Of a stretch of 64,000 bases of DNA, positions 1 to 8,758 are shown piece after piece (position 1 is the first letter of the stretch; every line of letters begins with the position of its first letter). The stretch is from LMUY01 sp964247705. GTDB taxonomy: Bacteria; Pseudomonadota; Alphaproteobacteria; Acetobacterales; Acetobacteraceae. A program made the position numbers and the translations under genes. Under the pieces are notes generated by a model. The model did not search any database and was not told the DNA's origin. It was given only the letters and a program-made list of their open reading frames with translations. Location: contig CAXTVQ010000005.1 of assembly GCA_964247705.1 (NCBI GenBank), positions 1-64,000 of the forward strand, in the 5' to 3' direction.

Positions 1-1012
<1,012 letters not shown>

Positions 1013-1041
1013 CGGTTGGCTCCTGGTTCGGTGCGCGACGC

Positions 1042-1062
1042 TATATAAGGATATCTTGATGT
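1042..1062 (-). promoter_or_regulatory. AT-rich imperfect palindrome upstream of ahcY
   Basis: On the minus strand this reads ACATCAAGATATCCTTATAT, centred on GATATC and strikingly AT-rich in a GC-rich setting. It lies about 30 bases before the ahcY start in the 95-base gap to the divergent MFS gene. An operator for a methyl-cycle regulator such as the ArsR-family SahR is a reasonable inference, because ahcY is a usual target of SahR, but I cannot compare with a consensus here. It could also be part of the promoter. Confidence 0.35.
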
Positions 1063-1107
1063 TTGCAATTCGGCCTCGACAGCGCCGGGTTCGTGCGCCA
1101 TGACGGT

Positions 1108-2343
1108 GTGACGGTGCCCGACGCCAACGAACCCACCCCCAGCCAATCATCCCTTCTGAGCCACCGGCCGTTCGCGCTGTTCTGGTCGGCGCGGATCTGC
1201 ACGAGCTTTGCCTACCAGATGCAGTCGGTGGCGATCGGCTGGCTGGTGTATCAGTTGACGGGCAGCGCGTTCGACCTCGGGCTGGTCGGGCTGGCGCAGT
1301 TCCTGCCGGTCGCGTTGCTGACGCTTGTGGTCGGCCATGTCGCCGACCGGTATGACCGCCGCCGCATCGTGGGTTGCTGCCAGATCGTGGAGGCGGTCGC
1401 GAGCGCATCGCTTGCCATCGGCACGGCGAGCGGGCGTTTGCCGGTGGGCGGGGTGTTCGCGATCGTGGCGCTGATCGGCGCGGCGCGGGCGTTCGAGTCC
1501 CCCACCTTGTCGGCGTTGATGCCGGGTCTGGTGGGCGAGTCGCGGCTGCAGCAGGCGAGCGCGTGGTCCGCCTCGGCCAACCAGACGGCGACCATCCTGG
1601 GCCCGGCTTTTGGCGGCCTGCTCTACGCGTTGGGCGACGCCATCCCGTTCGCGCTGGCCACGGTGCTGTTCCTGGTGGCGAGCACCCTGGTGTTTTCGAT
1701 CCGCCTCGAGCGTCCCGTGCCGCCGAAGGAAGCGCCGACGCTGCGCTCGGTGTTCGGCGGCATCCATTTCATCTGGGAGCACCCGGCGGTGCTGGGCGCC
1801 ATATCGCTCGACCTGTTTGCCGTGCTGCTCGGGGGCGCCACGGCGCTGCTGCCGATCTACGCGCGGGACATCCTGCATACCGGGTCCTGGGGATTGGGCA
1901 TCTTGCGGGCGGCGCCGGCGGTGGGAGCGTTGGCGATGTCCGTGCTGCTCGCGCGCCGGCCGCTGCGCCGCCATGCCGGGGGGATCATGTTCGGGGCGGT
2001 GATCGTGTTCGGCGTGGCGACGGCGGTGTTCGCGGTGTCCCGCTCGCTGCCGCTCTCGCTCGCTGCCCTGGCCTTGCTGGGGGCGGCCGACGTGGTGAGC
2101 GTGGTGATCCGTTTCGCCCTGGTGCAGATGCGCACGCCGGACGCGATGCGGGGCCGGGTGAGCGCGGTGAACATGCTGTTCATCGGGACATCGAACCAAC
2201 TGGGCGAGTTCGAGTCGGGCACGACCGCGGCGTTGCTGGGCACGGTGCCGGCGGCGTTGCTGGGCGGGCTCGGCACGATCGTGGTGGCGCTGCTGTGGAT
2301 GCGTTGGTTCCCGTCGCTGCGGAAAGTGGATGAATTGAGCTAG
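1108..2343 (+). CDS. MFS transporter (EntS-like exporter family)
   Basis: Predicted inner-membrane major facilitator of about 411 residues with 10-12 hydrophobic helices. After a short polar N-terminus, the first helix region reads RPFALFWSARICTSFAYQMQ. The loop between helices 2 and 3 carries GHVADRYDRRRIVG, the typical MFS motif A (GxxxDRxGRR-like). A second region LARRPLRRHAGGIM lies mid-protein. The overall style fits the MFS_3/enterobactin-exporter group, which exports small molecules such as siderophores, but the substrate cannot be read. The reading frame is open further upstream (TTG 1063, GTG 1093). I chose GTG 1108 because earlier starts would place coding sequence in the ahcY regulatory region. 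It is divergent from ahcY and followed after 37 bases by a methyltransferase gene, possibly co-transcribed. Confidence 0.85.
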   Translation: MTVPDANEPTPSQSSLLSHRPFALFWSARICTSFAYQMQSVAIGWLVYQLTGSAFDLGLVGLAQFLPVALLTLVVGHVADRYDRRRIVGCCQIVEAVASASLAIGTASGRLPVGGVFAIVALIGAARAFESPTLSALMPGLVGESRLQQASAWSASANQTATILGPAFGGLLYALGDAIPFALATVLFLVASTLVFSIRLERPVPPKEAPTLRSVFGGIHFIWEHPAVLGAISLDLFAVLLGGATALLPIYARDILHTGSWGLGILRAAPAVGALAMSVLLARRPLRRHAGGIMFGAVIVFGVATAVFAVSRSLPLSLAALALLGAADVVSVVIRFALVQMRTPDAMRGRVSAVNMLFIGTSNQLGEFESGTTAALLGTVPAALLGGLGTIVVALLWMRWFPSLRKVDELS

Positions 2344-2380
2344 TTCGGCTAAAGCATCGGTATCTCCCGAAGGAACGACG

Positions 2381-3325
2381 ATGCCCGAGCCTAGATTGCT
2401 TGATCCACTCACGCGTGCAGCCATCCGCTCGGGATCCGACAAATACGGCGGCCACGTTTACACGCCGATCTATCACAAACTGTTCGCGTCCCGGCGGGAG
2501 GAGCCGGTGCGGCTACTCGAGATCGGGATCGGCGGCTACGACGCCGAACATGCCGGCGGCCTTGGGCTGAAGATGTGGGCCGAGTATTTCCCGAATGGGA
2601 CGATCATCGGGCTGGATATCAGCCGCAAGACGCTTGACCTTCCGCCACGGGTCCGCGTCATCCAGGGATCTCAGACAGACGACACGTTGCTGGTTCGGCT
2701 GTCGCAGGAGTATGGGCCGTTCGACATCGTCATCGACGACGGCAGCCACGTTGTTTCCCATATGCTGGGGAGTTTCCGGACGCTCTATCCCTTGATCGCG
2801 CCGGACGGCATCTACGCGATCGAGGATACGCAAACGTCCTTCGAACCCGTCCTCGGCGGCAGCCGGGATGGCGCTGGAACGGTCTTCCAGATGGCGCATT
2901 CACTCGGGTTGCTCATGCACAAGCCCGAGGGCTACGTCGATTCGGGAAGTGACCCGTTTCTGAGCCAGATAGCGCTGAAAACGCAGAGCATTTCGGTCTA
3001 TCGCAATATCGTCGCGTTCCAGCGCGGCTCCAATACATACCCGTCCAATAGTGGATTGGACCTGGGTCATCCGGACGTCCGCGCCGTGTTCGACAGCATC
3101 ACCGCGCAGGACGCGCGTGATCCTTCGCCGACTGGTGTGCTGTCACGCTTGGACATGCTGATCCATGGCGGAAAGCACGCGGACGCCGCGCGGCTCGCGA
3201 TGAATGCAGCGACCACGTATCCGCAAAACGTGCCGCTTCTGTATGAACTCAGCCGAATGATGGAATGGTGCGGCCAGATCCCGGAACGCGATCAGATCGA
3301 GGCGCAGCTTTCGAAGGTGAAATAG
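2381..3325 (+). CDS. Class I SAM-dependent methyltransferase, macrocin/rhamnosyl O-methyltransferase-like
   Basis: A 314-residue soluble protein. Around residues 20-75 it has GSDKYGGHVYTPIYHKLF followed by LLEIGIGGYDAEHAGG and KMWAEYFPNGTIIGLDIS, an arrangement typical of TylE/MycE-type sugar O-methyltransferases: the GSDK start, the glycine-rich SAM loop LEIGIGG, and the acidic GLDIS strand end. FDIVIDDGSHV (about residues 110-120) fits the metal and catalytic acidic site. The last 60 residues look like a short helical-repeat tail. The substrate is probably a sugar or polyketide hydroxyl, but this is inference only. The base composition is slightly less GC-rich than that of its neighbours, which may mean acquisition by transfer. 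Confidence 0.75.
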   Translation: MPEPRLLDPLTRAAIRSGSDKYGGHVYTPIYHKLFASRREEPVRLLEIGIGGYDAEHAGGLGLKMWAEYFPNGTIIGLDISRKTLDLPPRVRVIQGSQTDDTLLVRLSQEYGPFDIVIDDGSHVVSHMLGSFRTLYPLIAPDGIYAIEDTQTSFEPVLGGSRDGAGTVFQMAHSLGLLMHKPEGYVDSGSDPFLSQIALKTQSISVYRNIVAFQRGSNTYPSNSGLDLGHPDVRAVFDSITAQDARDPSPTGVLSRLDMLIHGGKHADAARLAMNAATTYPQNVPLLYELSRMMEWCGQIPERDQIEAQLSKVK

Positions 3326-3367
3326 GAGCAGTTGGCTGGCGGCCGCCTGGGCCGCCAGCACGACGCC

Positions 3368-4642
3368 TCAGGTATTCATCGCGTCGAAGAAGTCCTGGTT
3401 GGTCTTGCTGTATTTCAGCTTGTCCAACAGGAAGTCCATTGCGTCCGTGGTCCCCATTGGGTTCAGGATACGGCGGAGCACCCACATCTTGGACAGCATG
3501 CCGCGCTCCACCAGCAACTCCTCCTTGCGGGTGCCGCTCTTGGTGATGTCGATGGCGGGGAAGGTGCGCTTGTCCGACAGCTTGCGGTCCAGGATGATCT
3601 CGCTGTTGCCGGTGCCCTTGAACTCCTCGAAGATCACCTCGTCCATGCGGCTGCCGGTGTCGATCAGGGCGGTGGCGATGATGGTCAGCGACCCCCCTTC
3701 CTCGATGTTGCGGGCTGCGCCGAAGAAGCGCTTGGGCCGTTGCAGGGCGTTGGCGTCCACGCCGCCGGTCAGCACCTTGCCGCTCGACGGAACCACCGTG
3801 TTGTAGGCGCGGGCGAGCCTGGTGATGCTGTCCAGCAGGATCACCACGTCCCGCTTGTGCTCGACCAGCCGCTTGGCCTTCTCGAGCACCATCTCGGTCA
3901 CCTGGACATGCCGGGTCGCCGGCTCGTCGAAGGTGGAGGCGACGACCTCGCCCTTCACCGAACGGGACATGTCCGTGACTTCCTCCGGCCGCTCGTCGAT
4001 CAGCAGGACGAGCAGGAACACCTCCGGATGGTTCTCGGCGATGGCGGTGGCCATGTTCTGCAGCATCACCGTCTTGCCGGTGCGCGGCGGCGCCACGATC
4101 AGCGCGCGCTGGCCCATGCCGATCGGTGCGATCAGGTCGATCACGCGGGGCGTCAGGTCCTTGCCCGGGCCCTTTGCGACGGACTGGAAGTTCTCGACCT
4201 CCATCTTGAGCCGGCGGTCCGGATACAGCGGGGTGAGGTTGTCGAAGTTGATCCGGTGCTTGACGGCGTCCGGCGGCTCGAAGTTGATCGTATTGGGCTT
4301 CAGCAGGGCGAAATACCGCTCGCCGTCCTTCGGCGCGCGGATCTGGCCCTCCACGCTGTCGCCGGTACGCAGCGCGAAGCGGCGGACCTGGCTCGGGCTG
4401 ATGTAGATGTCGTCCGGGCCGGGGAGATAGTTGGCTTGGGCGCTGCGCAGAAAACCGAACCCGTCGGGCAGGATTTCCAGCGTGCCTTCGCCGTGGATCG
4501 CCTGCTCGTTGTCGGCCAGGTTCTTGAGGATGGCGAACATCATGTCCTGCTTGCGCAGGCTGGACGCGTTCTCGATCTGTAACGACTCGGCGAACGACAA
4601 CAGGTCGGACGGGGATTTTGCCTTCAACTCGGCAAGGTGCAT
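3368..4642 (-). CDS. rho: Transcription termination factor Rho
   Basis: Hexameric RNA-dependent ATPase that releases RNA from RNA polymerase. The 424-residue product, close to the usual 418-420, starts MHLAELKAKSPSDLLSFAES (Rho_N helical domain). It then shows the RNA-binding cold-shock fold with DGFGFLR at residues 60-66, the P-loop APPRTGKT at about 184-191, LLIDERPEEVTDM (Walker B/R-loop region) and the Q-loop/secondary RNA site region PSSGKVLTGGVDANAL. The ATG at 4642 begins the conserved domain; the frame stays open upstream, but that sequence is arginine/proline-rich and not Rho-like. It follows hemJ on the same strand after a 200-base leader that is unusually pyrimidine-rich. Confidence 0.98.
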   Translation of the reverse strand: MHLAELKAKSPSDLLSFAESLQIENASSLRKQDMMFAILKNLADNEQAIHGEGTLEILPDGFGFLRSAQANYLPGPDDIYISPSQVRRFALRTGDSVEGQIRAPKDGERYFALLKPNTINFEPPDAVKHRINFDNLTPLYPDRRLKMEVENFQSVAKGPGKDLTPRVIDLIAPIGMGQRALIVAPPRTGKTVMLQNMATAIAENHPEVFLLVLLIDERPEEVTDMSRSVKGEVVASTFDEPATRHVQVTEMVLEKAKRLVEHKRDVVILLDSITRLARAYNTVVPSSGKVLTGGVDANALQRPKRFFGAARNIEEGGSLTIIATALIDTGSRMDEVIFEEFKGTGNSEIILDRKLSDKRTFPAIDITKSGTRKEELLVERGMLSKMWVLRRILNPMGTTDAMDFLLDKLKYSKTNQDFFDAMNT

Positions 4643-4700
4643 TGGGTCGGGCCTCGAAGAGACTAGGAGGAAGCGGGGAGGAGAGTGGGAGCAAGGTCGG
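4643..4700 (-). promoter_or_regulatory. Pyrimidine-rich, G-poor rho leader (possible rut site)
   Basis: Read on the minus strand, the 58 bases just before the rho start are almost all C and T, with only about eight G, in blocks such as CTCCCACTCTCCTCCCCGC. C-rich, G-poor unstructured RNA is what Rho binds. Rho genes of other bacteria are autoregulated through their leaders (known for E. coli). Autogenous attenuation here is inference. Confidence 0.4.
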
Positions 4701-4811
4701 TCGCTTCGACCGGTCTGCCGGTCTGTTAGGCGGCTGGGCCGCACACGACGACTATCCGGACGGGGCAGCAGCAGACGCCGGGCCAGAACAGCCCACCCGT
4801 CTATTAGTAGA

Positions 4812-4839
4812 CGTATGCACGGTTCTGGCGCGGCGTCAA
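4812..4839 (-). promoter_or_regulatory. Candidate rho promoter
   Basis: On the minus strand, TTGACG (4839-4834) is followed after 16 bases by CATACG (4817-4812). The -35 box is a good match and the -10 box is poor. The site overlaps the region just after the hemJ stop and would give a leader of about 165 bases before the rho start. A small hairpin, GTCTA-CTAA-TAGAC, lies immediately downstream. Confidence 0.35.
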
Positions 4840-4846
4840 TGTTAAG

Positions 4847-5299
4847 CTAGCCAGGTTGGGCGATCGCCATGATCACGATCACCACCATCAGCACCGTCGG
4901 AACCTCGTTCGCGTAACGGTAGAACCGCTGCGGCCGGACGTTGCGGTCCTCCAGGAAATCCCGCCGCCACTTGGACATGGCGCCATGGAAACCGCTCATC
5001 AGGATCACGCCGGTGAGCTTCACGTGCCACCAGGTGGCGCCCCAATCCACCGCACCCGGCGTCAGCACCAGAAGGATGCCGAAGGTCCAGGTCGCGATCA
5101 TGGCCGGGGTCGTGATCTGCTTCAGCAGCCGCCGCTCCATGACCTTGAAGCGCTCGCTGGACGACGAGCCCCGCGCCACCTCGCAGTGGTAGATATACAG
5201 GCGCGGCAGGTAGAACAGCCCGGCCATCCAGGCGATCACGGCAATGACGTGGAACGACTTGGTATACAGCAGGTAGGGTGCGAGGAACGGGATCGTCAC
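4847..5299 (-). CDS. hemJ: Protoporphyrinogen oxidase HemJ
   Basis: Inner-membrane heme-synthesis enzyme converting protoporphyrinogen IX to protoporphyrin IX, the form used by most alphaproteobacteria in place of HemG/HemY. The product is 150 residues (family about 140-180) with four hydrophobic segments. The conserved first-helix histidine is in YTKSFHVIAVIAWMAGLFYL (His17), and the later histidine/lysine pair is in WWHVKL (His92, Lys94). LPRLYIYH is the conserved loop after helix 1. It starts at GTG 5299, overlapping the stop of the upstream dipeptidase gene (GTGA), which implies translational coupling. HemJ next to rho is a common arrangement in this class. Confidence 0.93.
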   Translation of the reverse strand: MTIPFLAPYLLYTKSFHVIAVIAWMAGLFYLPRLYIYHCEVARGSSSSERFKVMERRLLKQITTPAMIATWTFGILLVLTPGAVDWGATWWHVKLTGVILMSGFHGAMSKWRRDFLEDRNVRPQRFYRYANEVPTVLMVVIVIMAIAQPG

Positions 5300-6339
5300 G
5301 CCGCGGCCTCCTCCGCGCGCTCCATCAGTCGCAGGAAGTTGCCGCCCCAGAGTGCGGCGATCTCGGAAGCGTCGTAGCCGCGGCGGGCCAGTTCGGCGGT
5401 GAGATTGGCGCTTTCGCCGGCGTCCCGCCAGCCGACCAGGGTGCCGCCGCCGTCGAAATCCGAGCTGATCCCGACATGCTCGATGCCGCAGCGGCGCACG
5501 GCATAATCCAGGTGGTCCATGTAGTCGGACACGCTCACCACGTCCGACTTGCCCTGCGGCTTGAGGAAGGAAGCGACGGCGGTGACCTGCACCAGCCCGC
5601 CGGTGTCCTTCAGCACGTCCAACTGTTCGTCATCGAGGTTGCGCGGTACGGGGCAGAGCGCGTGCATGTTGGAATGCGTGGCGACGACGGGGACCGCGGA
5701 GAGTGCCGCCGCCTGCATCATGGACTGCTTGGACACGTGGCTCACGTCCACCAGCATGCCCAGGCGGTTCATCTCGGCGATCACGTCGCGCCCGAATGCG
5801 CTCAGGCCGCCGTGCAGCGTGGGAGCGTCCTGCAAGTCACGCCGCGGGTTGCTGCTGTCGGCGAGCGCGTTGTGGCCGTTATGCGTGAGCGTCATGTAGA
5901 CGGCGCCGAGTTCGCGAAACTGGCGCAGCACCGCCAGGTCTTCGGCCAGCGCGTGGCCGTTCTCGACGCAGGGGACGATGACGGCGCCGGGTTCGTGCGC
6001 CGCCGCGCGGATCTGTCCGGCGCTGGTGGCGAGGGTGGCACGCAACCCGTCCCGCTCGGCGGCCATAGCGCGGATGTCCGACAGCATGGCCAAGGCGCGC
6101 TCCCTGGCCGCGGCCCCGCCCTCCGCGGTGCGCGGACCCTGCGGCACGTAGGCGGCAAAGCACCCGGCGCGCAGGCCGCCGCGCGTCATCTTGCCGATGT
6201 CGACCCGGCGTTTGGTGTCGGTGAACGGGTCCGGCGTTTCGGGCCATGGGATATCGATGTGGCTGTCGAGCGTCAGCAACGTCTCGTGGAGCGCCAAGGA
6301 CTGCACGGCGTCTTGGGACGGCGGTGTTTCAGGGTGCAT
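5296..6339 (-). CDS. Membrane dipeptidase (peptidase family M19)
   Basis: A zinc-dependent dipeptidase of the renal dipeptidase family, 347 residues. The first metal-binding motif is LDSHIDIP (His27-x-Asp29). Later landmarks are YMTLTHNGHN, GMLVDVSHVSKQSMMQAA, VVATHSNMHALCPVPRNL (a zinc histidine) and HVGISSDFDGGGTLVGW (the conserved aspartate near the C-terminus). There is no obvious signal peptide, so it is probably cytoplasmic and may cleave L-D or D-L dipeptides. It is the first gene of a short minus-strand unit with hemJ, joined by a GTGA overlap. The link to heme synthesis is probably only positional. Confidence 0.9.
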   Translation of the reverse strand: MHPETPPSQDAVQSLALHETLLTLDSHIDIPWPETPDPFTDTKRRVDIGKMTRGGLRAGCFAAYVPQGPRTAEGGAAARERALAMLSDIRAMAAERDGLRATLATSAGQIRAAAHEPGAVIVPCVENGHALAEDLAVLRQFRELGAVYMTLTHNGHNALADSSNPRRDLQDAPTLHGGLSAFGRDVIAEMNRLGMLVDVSHVSKQSMMQAAALSAVPVVATHSNMHALCPVPRNLDDEQLDVLKDTGGLVQVTAVASFLKPQGKSDVVSVSDYMDHLDYAVRRCGIEHVGISSDFDGGGTLVGWRDAGESANLTAELARRGYDASEIAALWGGNFLRLMERAEEAAA

Positions 6340-6442
6340 TGAGTTGCGGCCGGGACCGGCCAGCCTCCAAATTAACCGCGCTAATCTGCGCTGTGCGGAG
6401 CGGTTCTGCTAGGTGTTCGGCCACAACCAGTAGCCGTACCGG

Positions 6443-7402
6443 TCAGGTCGGCTTGATTGCCGCGCGCACCATGGCCGCCGTCGCGTTGTTGAACGTGACC
6501 TGGGACCCGTCGCTCAGGGACAGGACGGAGCCGGACGGGGTGCCCGCCATGCTGGTGACGCTGAAGCCGGCATAGCCGTTCAGCAGCACCGTGTCGCCGA
6601 CCACGAAATTGGTCACCGTCGTCTGGTTGGTGCCGGTGTCCACGTCCTTGATGAAGGTGAACACGTCATGTGCGTTGTGGTTGGCGTTCAGCGTGACGTT
6701 GCCGGCCGATGTGTCCACCGAGAAGGATTCGATGCCGAGCCCGGAGGTGATGGAGGTGTTGCCGGTGCCGGCCACGACGACGGAGGCGTTGGCTGCGCCG
6801 GTGATGCTGTCGTAGGCCGAGGTTGCCGAGCCGTTGATGAAAGACAGAGTGGTCTTGGCGGTGACGGCGATGCTGTCGAGCCCGCTGGCAGCCGCGCTGA
6901 CGGTGCTCGGCCCGGCCACCAGCACGGCATCGCTGCCGTTGGACGTGAGTTCGTTGTGGCCGCCCTTGAGCACGACGGCGTCCTGCCCGCCCGTCCCCGT
7001 GATGAACTGGTTTGCCCGCGTCAGGCCCACGAGAACGTTGGCGCCCGCCCCTGTCACCCCGATCAAGGCGCCTTGCGGGTTGGAGTTGACGATGGTGCTG
7101 TTCGTGTTGTCCGCGGCGACGACGGTGGCCAGCGTGGTGCCGTTGTTCACGAACATGTCCATCTGCCCGGTGAGCAGGACCGAGGCCGACGGCACGGAAG
7201 TGGCGCCCGAGACGAGGCTGTTGGAACCGGACACGATGGCGGTGTTGCCGCTCAGCATCCCGCTTGCCGTCTTGAAGACGATGCCGGGCGTGGCTGCCGC
7301 GGAACTCAGGATCTGTGACGCGATGCCCTGCTGAAGGCTGCTCGAGGCATTGACGGCAACCTGCGTTCCCGCGATGGAGCCGGTGATCGAACTCCCCGCC
7401 AT
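6443..7402 (-). CDS. Glycine/asparagine-rich beta-strand-repeat protein, putative secreted
   Basis: A 319-residue protein of low-complexity, serine/threonine/asparagine/glycine-rich strands without a classical signal peptide. Repeating units such as AGTGNTSITSGLGIESF and FINGSATSAYDSITGAANAS suggest a beta-solenoid. The tail (DVFTFIKDVDTGTNQTTVTN, then FVVGDTVLLNGY) resembles C-terminal ends of RTX/type I-secreted proteins of Acetobacteraceae. The ATG at 7402 sits 6 bases after GGAGG, so I prefer it to the longer open frame starting at 7549, whose extra part is arginine-rich. It is probably exported by a type I system, but none is encoded nearby. The style recalls the protein at 11411-12940. 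Function unknown. Confidence 0.75.
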   Translation of the reverse strand: MAGSSITGSIAGTQVAVNASSSLQQGIASQILSSAAATPGIVFKTASGMLSGNTAIVSGSNSLVSGATSVPSASVLLTGQMDMFVNNGTTLATVVAADNTNSTIVNSNPQGALIGVTGAGANVLVGLTRANQFITGTGGQDAVVLKGGHNELTSNGSDAVLVAGPSTVSAAASGLDSIAVTAKTTLSFINGSATSAYDSITGAANASVVVAGTGNTSITSGLGIESFSVDTSAGNVTLNANHNAHDVFTFIKDVDTGTNQTTVTNFVVGDTVLLNGYAGFSVTSMAGTPSGSVLSLSDGSQVTFNNATAAMVRAAIKPT

Positions 7403-7564
7403 CTCAACCTCCGCGTTCCTACGATCGTATTCATTGACAATTAATCGTTTCGACGCAAGGTCGATTCGGACTCGGTATGGTCCTTTGCCGGGCCTTTGAC
7501 GGCGGGCGCTTCGGATCGCGTTGAAGTTGGGCCGGGCCGGTGGTAGCAAGGCTCAGGACGGTAT

Positions 7565-7640
7565 TTCCGCGTAGCTCAGTGGATAGAGCACGGGATTCCT
7601 AATCCCGGGGCCGCGAGTTCGAATCTCGCCGCGGAAGCCA
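7565..7640 (+). tRNA. tRNA-Arg (anticodon CCU)
   Basis: A complete 76-base cloverleaf with encoded CCA. The acceptor stem TTCCGCG pairs with CGCGGAA, followed by discriminator G and CCA. The D arm is GCTC...GAGC. The anticodon stem is CGGGA/TCCCG with loop TTCCTAA, giving anticodon CCT. The T arm is GCGAG-TTCGAAT-CTCGC. It reads the AGG codon. No partial copy of its 3' end was noticed elsewhere in the window, so there is no sign that it marks an integrated element here. Confidence 0.97.
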
Positions 7641-7717
7641 GCATTTGCCGCCTTGAACTCCCGCAGCGATCCGGGGCAGGCTTCCCGCCAACGAACAATG
7701 ATTCGGGGGGGACTGCG

Positions 7718-8743
7718 ATGCGCCTGAAAACCTGGCTTCTGACGGCTGCCGCCATGGTTGCCGCGACCGGCGCGGCGCTGCCGGCGCGCGCGGCCGAGCC
7801 GATCGTGGGACTCGTCACCAAGACCAACACCAATCCGTTCTTCGTCAAGATGCGCGAAGGGGCCGAGGCGGAGGCGAAGAAGCAGGGCGTGGAGCTGCGC
7901 ACCTTCGCGGGCAAGTATGACGGCGACACCCAGACCCAGGTGGAGGCGATCGAGAGCCTCATCTCGGCTGGCGCCAAGGGCATCCTGCTCACCGCCAGCG
8001 ACACCGTGGCGATCGTGCCGACCGTCAGGAAGGCGCGGGACCGCGGGATCCTGGTGATCGAACTCGACACGCCGTTGGACCCGCCCAATGCCGCCGACGC
8101 GACGTTCGCCACCGACAATTTCCGTGCGGGCCAGTTGATCGGGCAATGGGCGAACAAGACGCTCGGGGACAAGGCGAAGGACGCGCACATCGCGATGCTG
8201 GATCTCGCCCCGACGGCGGTCAGCGTCGATGTGCTGCGCGACACCGGGTTCCTGAGCGGGTTCGGGATCACCGTTGCGGACCCCCGCCGCATCGGCACGG
8301 AGACCGACAAGCGCATCGTCGGCCACGACGTGACGAAGGGATCGGAGGAAGGCGGCCGTACCGCGATGGAGAACCTGCTGCAGCGCGACCCGCACGTGAA
8401 CCTGGTCTACACGATCAACGAGCCGGCGGCGGCAGGCGCGTATCAAGCTCTCAAGTCGGTGGGCCGGGACCACGGGGTGCTGATCGTCTCGGTCGATGGC
8501 GGCTGCCCGGGCGTCAAGAACGTGAAAGCGGGCAGCCTCGGCGCCACCTCGATGCAGTTCCCGCTGAAGATGGCCAGCGAGGGCGTCGACGCGGTCGCCG
8601 ATTTCGCCAAAACCGGCAAGAAGCCGGAGGCCACCGAGGGGAAGACCTTTACCGACACGGGCGTGAGCCTGGTGACCGACAAGCCGGTGGCGGGCGTGCC
8701 GTCGATCACGTCCGAGGAGGGGTTGAAGCAGTGCTGGGGATGA
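7718..8743 (+). CDS. frcB: Sugar ABC transporter substrate-binding protein (FrcB-like)
   Basis: Periplasmic sugar-binding protein of the ribose/fructose (CUT2, PBP1) family, 341 residues. A signal peptide of about 25 residues ends PARA-AEPIVG. The mature start IVGLVTKTNTNPFFVKM is the characteristic first strand and binding loop. QVEAIESLISAGAKGILLTA and VYTINEPAAAGAYQALK follow in the order expected for FrcB. A good GGGGG ribosome site precedes ATG 7718. It is the first gene of a B-C-A operon in the same order as rhizobial frcBCA, so fructose, ribose or mannose uptake is the likely role. The exact sugar is inferred, not shown. Confidence 0.88.
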   Translation: MRLKTWLLTAAAMVAATGAALPARAAEPIVGLVTKTNTNPFFVKMREGAEAEAKKQGVELRTFAGKYDGDTQTQVEAIESLISAGAKGILLTASDTVAIVPTVRKARDRGILVIELDTPLDPPNAADATFATDNFRAGQLIGQWANKTLGDKAKDAHIAMLDLAPTAVSVDVLRDTGFLSGFGITVADPRRIGTETDKRIVGHDVTKGSEEGGRTAMENLLQRDPHVNLVYTINEPAAAGAYQALKSVGRDHGVLIVSVDGGCPGVKNVKAGSLGATSMQFPLKMASEGVDAVADFAKTGKKPEATEGKTFTDTGVSLVTDKPVAGVPSITSEEGLKQCWG

Positions 8744-8758
8744 GACCCGGCCCGCGCG

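Noticed and set aside
1013..1107. SAM or SAH riboswitch before ahcY
   Set aside because: The 95-base spacer shows no recognisable riboswitch core; only a short palindrome is present.
3332..4582. Long plus-strand open frame opposite rho
   Set aside because: It mirrors rho codon by codon, is His/Gln/Val/Asp-rich and has no domain. High GC at third positions keeps antisense frames open.
7403..7549. N-terminal extension of the 6443-7402 protein
   Set aside because: Open frame but Arg/Pro-rich, unlike the rest; the internal ATG has a good GGAGG site.
7565..7640. tRNA-Arg as an integration site of a genomic island
   Set aside because: No integrase gene and no duplicated tRNA 3' end were seen in the window.
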